Shown: positions 8,254 to 16,883, counted from the stretch's first letter. The stretch is 64,000 nt of DNA from Hymenobacter sp. DG25B (GCF_000801315.1 NZ_CP010054.1:2108001-2172000); one strand, 5' to 3'. Translations and numbers: made by a program. Notes: a model not told the origin generated them from the letters alone.

Positions 8254-9783
8254 ATGATCCCATCTACCATAAGCACCCTCGGTGCCCTGAAGAAATCCGG
8301 CTATCAGCCCCGCTCCGTTAAAGAAGAACTGCGCGCTAACCTCATTCAGAAGCTGCGCAACAAAGAAGAAGTGTTTCCCGGCATTTATGGCTACGAGGAA
8401 ACCGTAATTCCAGACCTGCAGCGCGCTATCTTGGCCGGCCACCACATTAACCTGCTGGGTTTGCGGGGCCAGGCTAAAACCCGCATTGCCCGCTTGCTGG
8501 TAAACCTGCTGGATGAGTACGTGCCCGTAGTGGCCGGCTCCGAGCTGAACGATGACCCATTGCAGCCTTTATCGGTATTCGCCAAAAATCTTATTGCTGA
8601 AAAAGGGGACGACACGCCCGTAACCTGGCTGCACCGCGACGAGCGCTACACCGAAAAGCTGGCTACGCCCGATGTATCCGTGGCAGACCTTATCGGCGAC
8701 GCCGACCCTATTAAAGCGGCTACCCTGAAGCTGCCCTACTCCGATGAGCGGGTAATTCACTTTGGCCTGATTCCCCGGGCGCACCGCGGCATTTTCGTGA
8801 TTAACGAGCTGCCCGATTTGCAGGCCCGCATTCAAGTGTCCCTGTTCAATATTCTGCAGGAAGGCGACATCCAGATTCGGGGTTTCAAGGTGCGCCTGCC
8901 GCTGGATATCCAGTTTGTGTTCACGGCCAACCCCGAGGACTACACCAACAGGGGCTCCATTGTTACGCCGCTCAAAGACCGGATTGACGCTCAGATTATC
9001 ACGCACTATCCCAAGAGCATCGAAATCGGCAAGCGCATCACCAAGCAGGAAGCCCGCATTAAAGAGGATCAGAAAGGCATGGTGACGAGCAACGAAATCA
9101 TGCACGATTTGGTGGAGCAAGTGGCCGTGGAAGCCCGTGGCTCCGAGTTTGTGGATGCTAAATCGGGCGTTTCGGCGCGTCTTACCATTTCCGCTTACGA
9201 GCAGGTAGTGGCCGGGGCCGAGCGTCGGGCGCTCATCAATGGCGAAAAGAACACCTACGTGCGCGTAGCCGACTTTATTTCGGCGGTGCCCGCCATTACC
9301 GGTAAGGTGGAGCTGGTGTATGAAGGCGAGCAGGAGGGAGCCGGCATTGTGGCCGAAAAGCTGATGGGTAAAGCCATCCGCACGCTGTTCCTGAGCTACT
9401 TCCCCGACCCTGATAAGGCCAAGAAGCTAAAAGGCCGCCCTTCGCCCTACAAAACGGTGCAGGACTGGTTTGGCAGCGGCCACACCGTGGATATTCTGCA
9501 CGATGCCTCCACCAAAGACTACCGCGCCGCCCTGGACCAGGTGCCCGGCTTGCGAGACATCGTGACGGAGCTGCACCCCAAGGAGGATAAGGAAACCACC
9601 TATTTCCTGATGGAATTCCTGCTGCACGGCCTTTCCGAGTACAGCCTCATTTCCCGCAACCGCCTCACGGCCGGGGCGCAGTTTAAAGACCTGCTTTCCT
9701 CCATGTTCACCATGCCCAGCTTTGGCGAAGATGATGACGAGGAAGACGAGGATGAGCGCCCCCAGCGCGGCCGTCGCCGGTAG
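8254..9783 (+). CDS. MoxR / magnesium chelatase-type AAA+ ATPase
   Basis: The 509-residue protein has a Walker A loop GLRGQAKT (Gly69-Thr76), a Walker B-like strand FVINEL (Glu185), a sensor region FTANPEDYTNRGSIVTPLKDR, and a C-terminal lid domain ending in an Asp/Glu-rich and Arg-rich tail. The AAA+ core is of the chelatase I/MoxR clade, whose members remodel or insert cofactors into proteins with a VWA partner. The VWA protein at 3062-4168 is the obvious candidate. The ATG at 8254 was chosen because the 35 residues upstream in frame look non-coding. A terminator follows the stop codon by about 20 bp. Confidence 0.9.
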   Translation: MIPSTISTLGALKKSGYQPRSVKEELRANLIQKLRNKEEVFPGIYGYEETVIPDLQRAILAGHHINLLGLRGQAKTRIARLLVNLLDEYVPVVAGSELNDDPLQPLSVFAKNLIAEKGDDTPVTWLHRDERYTEKLATPDVSVADLIGDADPIKAATLKLPYSDERVIHFGLIPRAHRGIFVINELPDLQARIQVSLFNILQEGDIQIRGFKVRLPLDIQFVFTANPEDYTNRGSIVTPLKDRIDAQIITHYPKSIEIGKRITKQEARIKEDQKGMVTSNEIMHDLVEQVAVEARGSEFVDAKSGVSARLTISAYEQVVAGAERRALINGEKNTYVRVADFISAVPAITGKVELVYEGEQEGAGIVAEKLMGKAIRTLFLSYFPDPDKAKKLKGRPSPYKTVQDWFGSGHTVDILHDASTKDYRAALDQVPGLRDIVTELHPKEDKETTYFLMEFLLHGLSEYSLISRNRLTAGAQFKDLLSSMFTMPSFGEDDDEEDEDERPQRGRRR

Positions 9784-9805
9784 CAAGTCCGGATATCCGA
9801 AGCAT

Positions 9806-9839
9806 AAAAAAAGCCAGCCCGAATGGGCTGGCTTTTTTT
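9806..9839 (+). terminator. hairpin terminator after the MoxR ATPase gene
   Basis: A-run, 9-bp GC-rich stem (AAGCCAGCC/GGCTGGCTT), 4-base loop, then a run of seven T. Confidence 0.9.
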
Positions 9840-9878
9840 ATAGGGTGCCATGGGAGTTGTTTATTAATTAACCCCAAC

Positions 9879-9965
9879 GTCATGCAGAGCACAGCGAAGC
9901 ATCTCGCGTGCTGACGTTTTAGTGGTATACTACACTAGCGAGATGCTTCGCTGTGCTCTCATGAC
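9879..9965. repeat. REP-like palindromic element, copy 1
   Basis: Imperfect inverted repeat with arms 9879-9910 and 9933-9965, starting GTCATG and closing with CATGAC around a 22-bp loop. The inner wording (CATCTCGCGTGCTGA, then ACTAGCGAGATG) is shared with the element at 53361-53454. It is intergenic, between two convergent genes. Confidence 0.8.
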
Positions 9966-9997
9966 AAACGAAGCCAAGTAGCTTCAGGGCTAAAACG

Positions 9998-10612
9998 CTA
10001 ATTCGCGACCTCAGTTTCAAAGCCCTGCAGTCCCTGTAGCAGCTGTTCGGTTTCCTGCTGCTCCTGCAGGGCGTAGCGCTTGCTATAGTTGCGCAGCACC
10101 AGCCCCGTGAAAACCGCCAGCGCCACCGGCAGGCCTATCTGCCAGGCCGGCCGGCCTTGGTAACCATCTATAAAATACAGCGCCAACCCAGTGTTCAACA
10201 GAATGATATACCCCTGGTAGAACCGCAGGCCATAGTCCTGCTGCCACTGATAGTAGCGGCGCAAACGGGCAACGTAGGCCGCCGGCGCATCCTGAGCAGA
10301 GAAGGTGTAAAAGAGTTGCAGACTCTGAAATTTCCGCCAGATGGCACCCAGCAAAGCTACGCCGGCCAACAGCAGCCCCGCCAGCCCCAGCCCACCTACG
10401 GGCCGCATCAGATACACCCACACCATAACGGGCGGCACGAGCAGAATAACGGCCAGGCTGCCAGTTTTCTGCAGCAAAATCTGGCGCCGGCGGGTTGCCA
10501 GCTGGTGGCGCACTTCCGCCGCATGGGTGCGTACGGCAGGCTCAGGCGTAGCCTGCCACAAGCGGCGCAACTCGTCCTCATCGAAGTCGGGGGAGGTGGA
10601 ATCAGAAAGCAT
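9998..10612 (-). CDS. membrane protein coupled to an ECF sigma factor, possible regulator of it
   Basis: The 204-residue product has a charged N-terminal cytoplasmic part (1-45), a hydrophobic hairpin (about 49-88), a cytoplasmic stretch (90-130) and a second hydrophobic hairpin (about 133-172), then a Gln/Glu-rich tail. Its ATG at 10612 lies inside the sigma factor gene, overlapping its end by 11 bp, so the two are translationally coupled. That position is typical for anti-sigma factors, but I see no zinc-binding HxxxCxxC motif, so the anti-sigma role is inference. It could equally be an unrelated membrane protein. Confidence 0.75.
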   Translation of the reverse strand: MLSDSTSPDFDEDELRRLWQATPEPAVRTHAAEVRHQLATRRRQILLQKTGSLAVILLVPPVMVWVYLMRPVGGLGLAGLLLAGVALLGAIWRKFQSLQLFYTFSAQDAPAAYVARLRRYYQWQQDYGLRFYQGYIILLNTGLALYFIDGYQGRPAWQIGLPVALAVFTGLVLRNYSKRYALQEQQETEQLLQGLQGFETEVAN

Positions 10613-11114
10613 CGTCTTCTTCGGGTACGTATTGGAGAAGTTGGGCCAGGCGCTGGCGGATGCGGTGCAGGCGTACGCGCACATTGCCCTCGGTCTGGTC
10701 ACAGATTTCGGCGATGCGCGGGTAGGGTAGCTCATCCAGCACCAGCATCATCAGCAGGCGGTCGGCTTCGGGCAGCTGGCCCAGGGCGCGGTGCAGGCGG
10801 GCCAGTTGGCCTGCCTGCGGGTCCGGGGGTGGCGTGGGCACATCGGGAAGGGTGCTACCGGCGGCTTCCGGGCGGCGCTTGGTCTGGCGCACCCACAGCA
10901 GGCAGGTATTCATGCAGATGCGGTAGAGCCAGGTGCTGAGTGCCGCCTCCTGCCGAAATTTGTCCAGGTTCAACCACACCCGCAGGAATACTTCCTGCTG
11001 CAGGTCGTTGGCGGTGTCCGTGTCGCCGCCGCAGTAGCCCAGGCACAGGCGCTGCACCCGGCGGTGGTGGGTTCGGTACAACTCATCAAACAGCAAAGCA
11101 TTGGCAGCAGGCAT
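10602..11114 (-). CDS. RNA polymerase sigma factor, ECF subfamily
   Basis: The 170-residue protein has sigma region 2 (about 8-78, including LQQEVFLRVW and STWLYRICMNTC) and region 4 (about 110-160, LPEADRLLMMLVLDELPYPRIAEI with the helix-turn-helix NVRVRLHRIRQRL), joined by a Pro-rich linker. It would direct RNA polymerase to a small regulon in response to an envelope or stress signal. It overlaps the membrane protein gene downstream by 11 bp. The length is normal for a minimal ECF factor without C-terminal extension. Confidence 0.93.
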   Translation of the reverse strand: MPAANALLFDELYRTHHRRVQRLCLGYCGGDTDTANDLQQEVFLRVWLNLDKFRQEAALSTWLYRICMNTCLLWVRQTKRRPEAAGSTLPDVPTPPPDPQAGQLARLHRALGQLPEADRLLMMLVLDELPYPRIAEICDQTEGNVRVRLHRIRQRLAQLLQYVPEEDDAF

Positions 11115-11146
11115 GCAGGGCGCGGCTTAGGTGAGACGGCCGGAAG

Positions 11147-12064
11147 TTAGGGTTTGGCCGGATGCGCCGCCAGGTATTGCTCAATGTTTGTCAGCGTCCA
11201 CTTGGGGTCATCCAGCATCATAAACTCGCGGGCCGTATCGTTGAGGCGTACTTCTACGCCTTTGCCGGCTGTGGCCAGCTGCCGCTCAAACATGGGCTTT
11301 ACTTTGGCTGCGGTGAGGTCGGGCTGCACGGCTTTGCCGGCCACCCAAATGCCCAGGAGCAGTACGGGCACCTGCAGGCGGGGCAGGGCGGGGCGCAGGT
11401 CAGTGGTCATGCTCTCGTATACAATGTTGGCCCAGGTGGCGCGGTCGGCCTGCGCTGCCCAGCCCAGAATGCGGCGCTGCTGCGCGGTATCAGTAGCCCA
11501 GGTGCTGATGAACATTTTCTGCTGCTGCAGGAAGGTAGGCTGCGGCATGTTCAGCAGCATGGGCATCATTTTGTCGCGGGCGGGGAGCTTTAGAGAATCG
11601 GTAGTCAGGTGGGGGTTAGCAACGGCAAAGGGAGCGGGTAGGGCTTCCAGCAGTACCAGGCCGCCGAATAATTCGGGGAAGTCGGTGGCGGCCCGCATGG
11701 CCATCATGCCACCGGTTTGGTGCGCTACCAACACCGGCCGGCGCAGTTTGTGCTCCCGCACATAGTCGGCCAGGGCGCGGGCATAAGTGGTGTAGTAGGA
11801 ATCAGTAGGGGCCACCTGCATGGGGGCCACGCCGCCGGTGCCGGCCAGCGTAACCACGTGGCACTGATAGCGGCGGCCCAGCGCGGCGGCGGTTTCGCGC
11901 CACAGCTCACCGGGGGCCACGTAGCCAGGCACCAGCAACAGCGGCCGGCCATTTTTCTTCCCTACCACTTCCACCTTAATGGCATCAGCGGAAGAAGAGG
12001 CCTGAGCGCGGAAGCCCGGCAACAAAACAAACACGAGGATGAAGGAGAGCAGGTAACGTTTCAT
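11147..12064 (-). CDS. exported alpha/beta hydrolase-fold protein lacking the catalytic Ser and His
   Basis: The 305-residue protein has a signal peptide (1-22) and a recognisable alpha/beta hydrolase fold: oxyanion strand PLLLVPGY, and the nucleophile elbow at residues 113-119. The elbow reads VAHQTGG, with Gln116 (codon CAA) where GHSxGG enzymes have Ser. In the C-terminal segment AREFMMLDDP, Glu280 stands where relatives have the catalytic His. The frame is intact, so this looks like a retained pseudoenzyme or binding protein rather than decay. It lies 32 bp upstream of the sigma factor gene on the same strand and may be cotranscribed with it. Confidence 0.82.
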   Translation of the reverse strand: MKRYLLSFILVFVLLPGFRAQASSSADAIKVEVVGKKNGRPLLLVPGYVAPGELWRETAAALGRRYQCHVVTLAGTGGVAPMQVAPTDSYYTTYARALADYVREHKLRRPVLVAHQTGGMMAMRAATDFPELFGGLVLLEALPAPFAVANPHLTTDSLKLPARDKMMPMLLNMPQPTFLQQQKMFISTWATDTAQQRRILGWAAQADRATWANIVYESMTTDLRPALPRLQVPVLLLGIWVAGKAVQPDLTAAKVKPMFERQLATAGKGVEVRLNDTAREFMMLDDPKWTLTNIEQYLAAHPAKP

Positions 12065-12209
12065 AGCACAGAAAGGTTAGTTGGTTTTGTCCTTCTGATA
12101 CCGCGCCTGCCGGTTTGTTACAGGGAATAGGAAATATTTCTGAAATAATTTTTCAGCTTGCTAAAACGCCGGGCTTTCGGTGCCTTAGGGTAGTAAACCA
12201 ACATGCATG

Positions 12210-12242
12210 AAAAAAGCCTCTGACCATATAGTCAGAGGCTTT
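12210..12242 (-). terminator. hairpin terminator of the cyclophilin gene
   Basis: Stem AAGCCTCTGAC/GTCAGAGGCTT with a 6-base loop, flanked by a run of A (T on the transcribed minus strand), just after the stop at 12267. Confidence 0.85.
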
Positions 12243-12266
12243 CTTGCTTTCAAATCAGATAGTGAA

Positions 12267-12728
12267 TTATGCCTCTTCGCTTACCACAATTTTCTCAATC
12301 GTGTCGTTGGCTTTAATCTGGTCGATGATGTCAATGCCTTCTACCACTTTACCGAACACGGTGTGGTTGCGGTCGAGGTGGGCGGTGTTCTGCCGGTCGT
12401 GCACAATGAAGAACTGCGAGCCACCGGTGTTGCGGCCGGCGTGGGCCATGCTCAGGGCGCCGCGCTCATGGTACTGATGGTCGCCGGTCAGCTCGCAGTC
12501 AATTTTGTAGCCGGGGCCGCCGGTGCCGGGCGCGCCTTTGGCACCGTCGCGGGAGTTGGGGCAGCCGCCCTGAATTACGAAGTTGGGAATCACGCGGTGA
12601 AACTTCAGCCCGTCGTAGAAGCCTTTCTTGGCCAGATCGGTGAAGTTTTTAACCGTGTTGGGAGCGTCCTTTTCGTAGAACTCCACTTTCATAACACCCT
12701 TATTGGTGTGGATTTCGGCGGTTTTCAT
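12267..12728 (-). CDS. peptidyl-prolyl cis-trans isomerase, cyclophilin type
   Basis: The 153-residue single-domain protein carries the cyclophilin core: [40 protein letters not shown] and [15 protein letters not shown]. It catalyses proline isomerisation. No export signal is seen when the ATG at 12728 is used; the upstream in-frame extension lies across the promoter box and is rejected. It is monocistronic, with a TACCTTTG box about 54 bp upstream. Confidence 0.94.
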   Translation of the reverse strand: MKTAEIHTNKGVMKVEFYEKDAPNTVKNFTDLAKKGFYDGLKFHRVIPNFVIQGGCPNSRDGAKGAPGTGGPGYKIDCELTGDHQYHERGALSMAHAGRNTGGSQFFIVHDRQNTAHLDRNHTVFGKVVEGIDIIDQIKANDTIEKIVVSEEA

Positions 12729-12781
12729 GCGGATGGGGTAAGTGTATGAACAGAGAATATGGCCAAATAGCCAGCAAGAGG

Positions 12782-12789
12782 CAAAGGTA
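12782..12789 (-). promoter_or_regulatory. probable promoter -7 box of the cyclophilin gene
   Basis: Minus-strand TACCTTTG matches TAnnTTTG 53 bp before the start codon; the -33 element is weak. Confidence 0.45.
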
Positions 12790-12904
12790 GCCAATTTGCT
12801 ACGGTGAACATCCGAGGCCTCCTTTGGTTTCGTAAGGACTTCACCGCCGCCAGAAAACCACGCGCGGCTACTCTACCATCCACCAAAAATCTTTCACGCG
12901 TTTC

Positions 12905-13534
12905 ATGAAAAAGACCCTGCGTACCACCTCTCTGGCCCTGTTCGCGGCCGCCTTCTCCCTGGGCCTGGCCAGCTGCGGCGACCAGAAAACCACCGAAACC
13001 ACGGAAACGACCATCAACCCCAACCCAACCGTAGACTCGGCGGCTTTGATGACGGACTCTGCGCGCATGGGCAAGCCCGCAGGCGTAGAAGTAGGCGGTG
13101 CCATGATGACGCCCGATAAAGACATTGTAGACAATGCCGTGAACTCTAAAGACCTCACCACGCTGGTAGCCGCCGTGAAAGCCGCCGGGCTGGTAGAGAC
13201 CCTGAAGGGCAGCGGCCCGTTCACCGTTTTTGCGCCCACCAATGCCGCTTTTAATGAATTGCCAAACGGCGCGGTGGCGGGCCTGATGAAGCCGGAAAGC
13301 AAAGAGAAGCTGGCCGGCGTGCTGAAATACCACGTTATCGCCGGCCGAATTATGGCCTCCGACCTGCATGACGGACAGGAGCTGACCACCGTGAACGGGG
13401 AAAAGGTGAAAGTAACCGTGAACAACGGCCAGGTAATGATTAACAATGCCGCCGTTACCATTCCGGATGTAGTATCCAGCAACGGTGTAACGCACGTGAT
13501 AAACCAGGTGCTGCTGCCGCCGGCTGCCAATTAA
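12905..13534 (+). CDS. FAS1 (fasciclin) domain lipoprotein
   Basis: The 209-residue protein has a lipoprotein signal with LASC lipobox (Cys24), a Thr/Asn-rich spacer to about residue 70, and one FAS1 domain (about 72-208) with the family blocks GPFTVFAPTNAAFNELP, LKYHVIAGRI and NGVTHVINQVLLPP. FAS1 proteins mediate adhesion at the cell surface in many Bacteroidota. It stands alone, with a terminator directly after it shared with the convergent oxidoreductase gene. Confidence 0.92.
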   Translation: MKKTLRTTSLALFAAAFSLGLASCGDQKTTETTETTINPNPTVDSAALMTDSARMGKPAGVEVGGAMMTPDKDIVDNAVNSKDLTTLVAAVKAAGLVETLKGSGPFTVFAPTNAAFNELPNGAVAGLMKPESKEKLAGVLKYHVIAGRIMASDLHDGQELTTVNGEKVKVTVNNGQVMINNAAVTIPDVVSSNGVTHVINQVLLPPAAN

Positions 13535-13555
13535 GCAGTTGCTAAATCTGCCTGC

Positions 13556-13589
13556 AAAAATGCCCGCCCTGCAAAGGGCGGGCATTTTT
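13556..13589. terminator. bidirectional hairpin terminator
   Basis: Stem TGCCCGCCCT/AGGGCGGGCA with a short loop, A-run before and T-run after, between convergent genes. Confidence 0.88.
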
Positions 13590-13591
13590 AC

Positions 13592-14491
13592 TTAAGTCAG
13601 GGCCGGGAGCCGCAGGCCGGCTTCTTCCGATACCCGCCTGGCAAAGGACGTCCAGTCTTCGTCGCCGGCGGTGCGGGCCACGGTGGTGGTGAGGTGATTG
13701 AACACGATGTTGGCAATGGGCATGGGCACGCCGTGGTCCTGAGCTTCGTGCATCACCAGGTCCAGGTCTTTGCGCAGGATGTGGGGCGCCGCGCCCAAGG
13801 GCTTGTAGTCCTCGGTAGCTACCATATGGCCGTAGCTTTTATAAATAGGGCTGTTGAAGATGGTGCCCGTCATAACTTCATAAATCTGCTGCCGGCTTAC
13901 GCCGCTTTTTTCCGCCAGCGTAAAGGCTTCGGCCATGGCTTCAATGGCGGCGCCCAGCATAAAATTACCGCACAGCTTCACGGTACTGGCCGCGCCCGGG
14001 TCTTCGCCCACATCATATTGACCCTGACTGATGGCGGGCCATAACGGCGCTAAACGGCTTTTGGCTGCCTCTGGCCCGGACAAACATACCCACAAGTTAG
14101 CGGCCTGCACGGCATCGGGCTTGCCAAACACCGGGGCACTTACCAGCGTGGTGCTGTGCTCCTCGTGCAGGCGGGCCAGCATTTGATTGGTGGCAGGGGC
14201 CACCGTGCTGCAGGAGGCGTGGATGGAGCCCGGTACCATAGCCGGCAAAAAACCATCTATGCCCAGGGCCAGGCTCTGCAGCGCAGCGTCACCCGTCACC
14301 ATGGTAAATACCACTTCGGCCTGCTTTACGGCTTCGGCCGGGCTGGCTGCCACCGTGGCGCCCATAGCCACCAAGGGCTCGGCTTTTTCCTGGGTGCGAT
14401 TATATACCGTCAGCTGATGACCGGCCTTCAGCAGGTTGGCGGCCATGGCCTGACCCATGTGGCCCAGGCCCAAAAGCGCAAGTTGTGCCAT
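13592..14491 (-). CDS. NAD(P)-dependent oxidoreductase, beta-hydroxyacid dehydrogenase family
   Basis: The 299-residue protein has an N-terminal Rossmann domain (GLGHMGQAMAANLLKAGH, then VYNRT selecting NADP) and a helical C-terminal domain. The family's catalytic Lys is present in STVKLCGNF (near residue 170). Relatives include 3-hydroxyisobutyrate dehydrogenase, tartronate semialdehyde reductase and the GLYR1 succinic semialdehyde reductases. The substrate cannot be fixed from sequence, and no pathway genes are adjacent. Confidence 0.88.
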   Translation of the reverse strand: MAQLALLGLGHMGQAMAANLLKAGHQLTVYNRTQEKAEPLVAMGATVAASPAEAVKQAEVVFTMVTGDAALQSLALGIDGFLPAMVPGSIHASCSTVAPATNQMLARLHEEHSTTLVSAPVFGKPDAVQAANLWVCLSGPEAAKSRLAPLWPAISQGQYDVGEDPGAASTVKLCGNFMLGAAIEAMAEAFTLAEKSGVSRQQIYEVMTGTIFNSPIYKSYGHMVATEDYKPLGAAPHILRKDLDLVMHEAQDHGVPMPIANIVFNHLTTTVARTAGDEDWTSFARRVSEEAGLRLPALT

Positions 14492-14635
14492 AAGATTCGT
14501 GTTTCAGAAGGAAACGTAAATCTGCCGGGCTAAGGGCATTTCCCGGCCATATAGAATTTAGCAGCTCGGCTGTAGTGCTGCCTGTTGCTCTAGCTGAGGA
14601 ATGCGTAGTAGCGGCCGTAACTACCTGTTCAGCGG

Positions 14636-15562
14636 TTACTTCCGGTTGTCCTCGCCGGCCAGCATACTCAGGTAGCTGTCGTAGCGGGGCAGGGCAATGC
14701 GGCCTTTCTCCACGGCTTCGCGCACGGCGCAGCCGGGCTCGTGCTGGTGCTGGCAGTTGTGGTAGCGGCACTGGCCCAGCAGGGCGCGCATCTCCGGAAA
14801 ATAGTGCGCCAGCTCGCCGGGTTTCATGTCTACCAGGCCCAGCTCTTTAATGCCGGGCGTATCAATTAAGTAGGTGCCGGGGCGCACCTCCAGCATCTCG
14901 GCAAAGGTGGTGGTGTGCACGCCTTTATCAGAAAACTGGCTGATTTCGGCGGTTTTCAGCGCCAAATCGGGCACTAGGGCATTAATCAGCGTGCTCTTGC
15001 CCACACCCGAGTGGCCCGAAAGCAGCGTCACCTTGCCTTCCAGCAACGCTTCAATCTCCGCCACGCCCTCGCCGGTGTGCGCCGAGCAGCGCAAACCCGG
15101 GTAGCCGGTGCGCTGGTACATATTTAGAATCTGCTCCTGATAGTGGGCCAGCTCCTCGTCGTATAAGTCGGTTTTGTTGAAGATGAGCGTAACGGGAATG
15201 TGGTAGGCTTCGGCCGTTACCAGAAACCGGTCAATAAATCCAAACGAAGTAGCCGGCGAAACCAGCGTAACCACCAGCAGCGCCTGGTCCAGGTTGGCGG
15301 CTACAATGTGGGAGTGCTCACTTTTGTGCACCGAGCGCCGGATAATGTAGTTGCGGCGCGGCTCAATGTGGTGAATCACGCCGGCGCCTTCGGTTTGCTC
15401 TTCTACTGTGAAATCTACCTGGTCGCCCACGGCCAGGGGGTTGCTCACCTTCAGGCCCTGGTTTTTAAACTTGCCCCGTAGGCGGCAGCGGTGCAGCTTA
15501 CGGGTGCCGGCCTCCCGCACTATATACCACGAGCCCGTTGATTTGACGATGGTTCCGGTCAT
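14636..15562 (-). CDS. rsgA: ribosome small subunit-dependent GTPase A
   Basis: The 308-residue protein has an N-terminal OB fold (about 1-75) and a circularly permuted GTPase domain in which the G4 motif NKTD (129-132) precedes G1 GHSGVGKS (183-190) and G3 DTPG (234-237). A C-terminal zinc knuckle (Cys265, Cys270, His272, Cys278) completes the family layout. RsgA acts late in 30S subunit maturation. The ATG at 15562 starts at the OB fold. It follows waaA by 61 bp on the same strand and is probably cotranscribed with it. Confidence 0.95.
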   Translation of the reverse strand: MTGTIVKSTGSWYIVREAGTRKLHRCRLRGKFKNQGLKVSNPLAVGDQVDFTVEEQTEGAGVIHHIEPRRNYIIRRSVHKSEHSHIVAANLDQALLVVTLVSPATSFGFIDRFLVTAEAYHIPVTLIFNKTDLYDEELAHYQEQILNMYQRTGYPGLRCSAHTGEGVAEIEALLEGKVTLLSGHSGVGKSTLINALVPDLALKTAEISQFSDKGVHTTTFAEMLEVRPGTYLIDTPGIKELGLVDMKPGELAHYFPEMRALLGQCRYHNCQHQHEPGCAVREAVEKGRIALPRYDSYLSMLAGEDNRK

Positions 15563-15623
15563 GGGAAGGAAGTGAGAGTTGGGAAGAAGTGAAGCGGATG
15601 GGAAGCGGCTAATAACAGTCAAC

Positions 15624-16883
15624 TCAGGCTGACTTTTCTTTTACGCTGCTTTCCAGCCAGGTCATGATTTTGCGCGTGGCCCCGCTATGGTCGTGCACGT
15701 AATCCAGGCTCACGTCCTGCACCTTCAGGCGGCGGTCTTCATTGTGAAAAAGGGGGCCAAATGTGTTCAGCAACTCCTCGGCTGAGTTCACCGGGAAAGC
15801 ACACCCCATGGCCACCAGATCCTTTGCTTCCTGAAACTTCTGGTACGTAGGTCCAAAGAACAGCGGCAAGCCGAAGGCAGCCGCTTCCAGCGTGTTGTGC
15901 AAACCCTTGCCAAAGGCCCCACCGATGTAGGCAAAATGCCCAAACCGATACAGCTGACTCAGCAGCCCCACGTTATCCATCAGCAGCACGCGGGCCTCGG
16001 CCACCGTTTCCGGGCGGGCCTGGGAGTAGCGCACCACGCTGCCCGGCAGGGCTTCTTCCACCAGCCGCAAATTGGTTTCGCTGATTTCGTGCGGGGCCAC
16101 AATGAAGCGCAGGTCCTGGGAATACTGGCGCAGCAGGGGCGTAAGCACAGGCATATCTTCCGGCCAGCTGCTACCGATGATAAAGACTGGCGCCCAGTCG
16201 TCCACGAATGCATCAACCATCGGCAGCTGGCGGGGCGCAGCCGAGGCCGTTTGCACCACGGTATCAAAGCGGGTGTCGCCGGCTACGCTGCTCCGGGTGA
16301 GGCCAATGGTGCGCAGCAGTTCCGTAGAGGCCTGGTTTTGAGTGAAAATGTGCGTGAAGCGGCCTAGCACCTGGCGGAAGAAACCACCCCAGGGCTTGAA
16401 AAACACCTGCTCCGGCCGGAAAATAGCCGATACGCAGATGGACGGCACCTGCCGCCGCTGCAGCTCCGTGAGAAAGTGGTACCAGAACTCGTACTTCACA
16501 AAAACCGCCAGCCGGGGCTGCACCGCATCCAGAAAAGCCTGGGCATTGTGGGCGGTATCAAGCGGCAGATAGAAAACGTAGGCAGCCCCGGGCCAGGTGT
16601 GGCGCACCGTGTAGCCGGAGGGCGAGAAGAACGTGAGAACAATTTTATGGTCCGGGTGGCGGGCCTTGTAGGCTTCCATCAGGGGGCGGCCCTGCTCAAA
16701 CTCGCCCAAAGAGGCGCAGTGAAACCAGGCCAGAGGCGCCGTTTCCTGGCGCAGCGCTTCCTGAATGCGCGGTAACAGCCCACGCCGGCCCTCCACCCAT
16801 TGCGCCGCTTTGGGCACAAAGGGCGCTACCAGCTGCAGCAGCAGCGCGTAGAGTTGCAGGGCCAGAGAATACAGGAAACGCAA
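15624..16883 (-). CDS. waaA: 3-deoxy-D-manno-octulosonic acid (Kdo) transferase
   Basis: The 419-residue product matches WaaA/KdtA: N-terminal membrane-associated helix (1-25), the acceptor-side block FHCASLGEFEQGRPL with the catalytic-type Glu, the inter-domain YEFWYHFL, and GT-B C-terminal blocks FIIGSSWPEDM, IVAPHEI and GGAFGKGLHNTLEAAAFGLP. It adds Kdo to lipid A precursor at the inner membrane. The start appears to be TTG at 16883, because the family typically begins exactly here (MRFLY) and no ATG is available in frame. A TACTTTTG box lies about 70 bp upstream. Confidence 0.95.
   Translation of the reverse strand: MRFLYSLALQLYALLLQLVAPFVPKAAQWVEGRRGLLPRIQEALRQETAPLAWFHCASLGEFEQGRPLMEAYKARHPDHKIVLTFFSPSGYTVRHTWPGAAYVFYLPLDTAHNAQAFLDAVQPRLAVFVKYEFWYHFLTELQRRQVPSICVSAIFRPEQVFFKPWGGFFRQVLGRFTHIFTQNQASTELLRTIGLTRSSVAGDTRFDTVVQTASAAPRQLPMVDAFVDDWAPVFIIGSSWPEDMPVLTPLLRQYSQDLRFIVAPHEISETNLRLVEEALPGSVVRYSQARPETVAEARVLLMDNVGLLSQLYRFGHFAYIGGAFGKGLHNTLEAAAFGLPLFFGPTYQKFQEAKDLVAMGCAFPVNSAEELLNTFGPLFHNEDRRLKVQDVSLDYVHDHSGATRKIMTWLESSVKEKSA

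Noticed and set aside
3062..9783. VWA/MoxR plus neighbours as an anti-phage (MoxR-VWA ternary) system
   Set aside because: No nuclease, protease or other effector gene is present; the intervening genes are periplasmic redox proteins.
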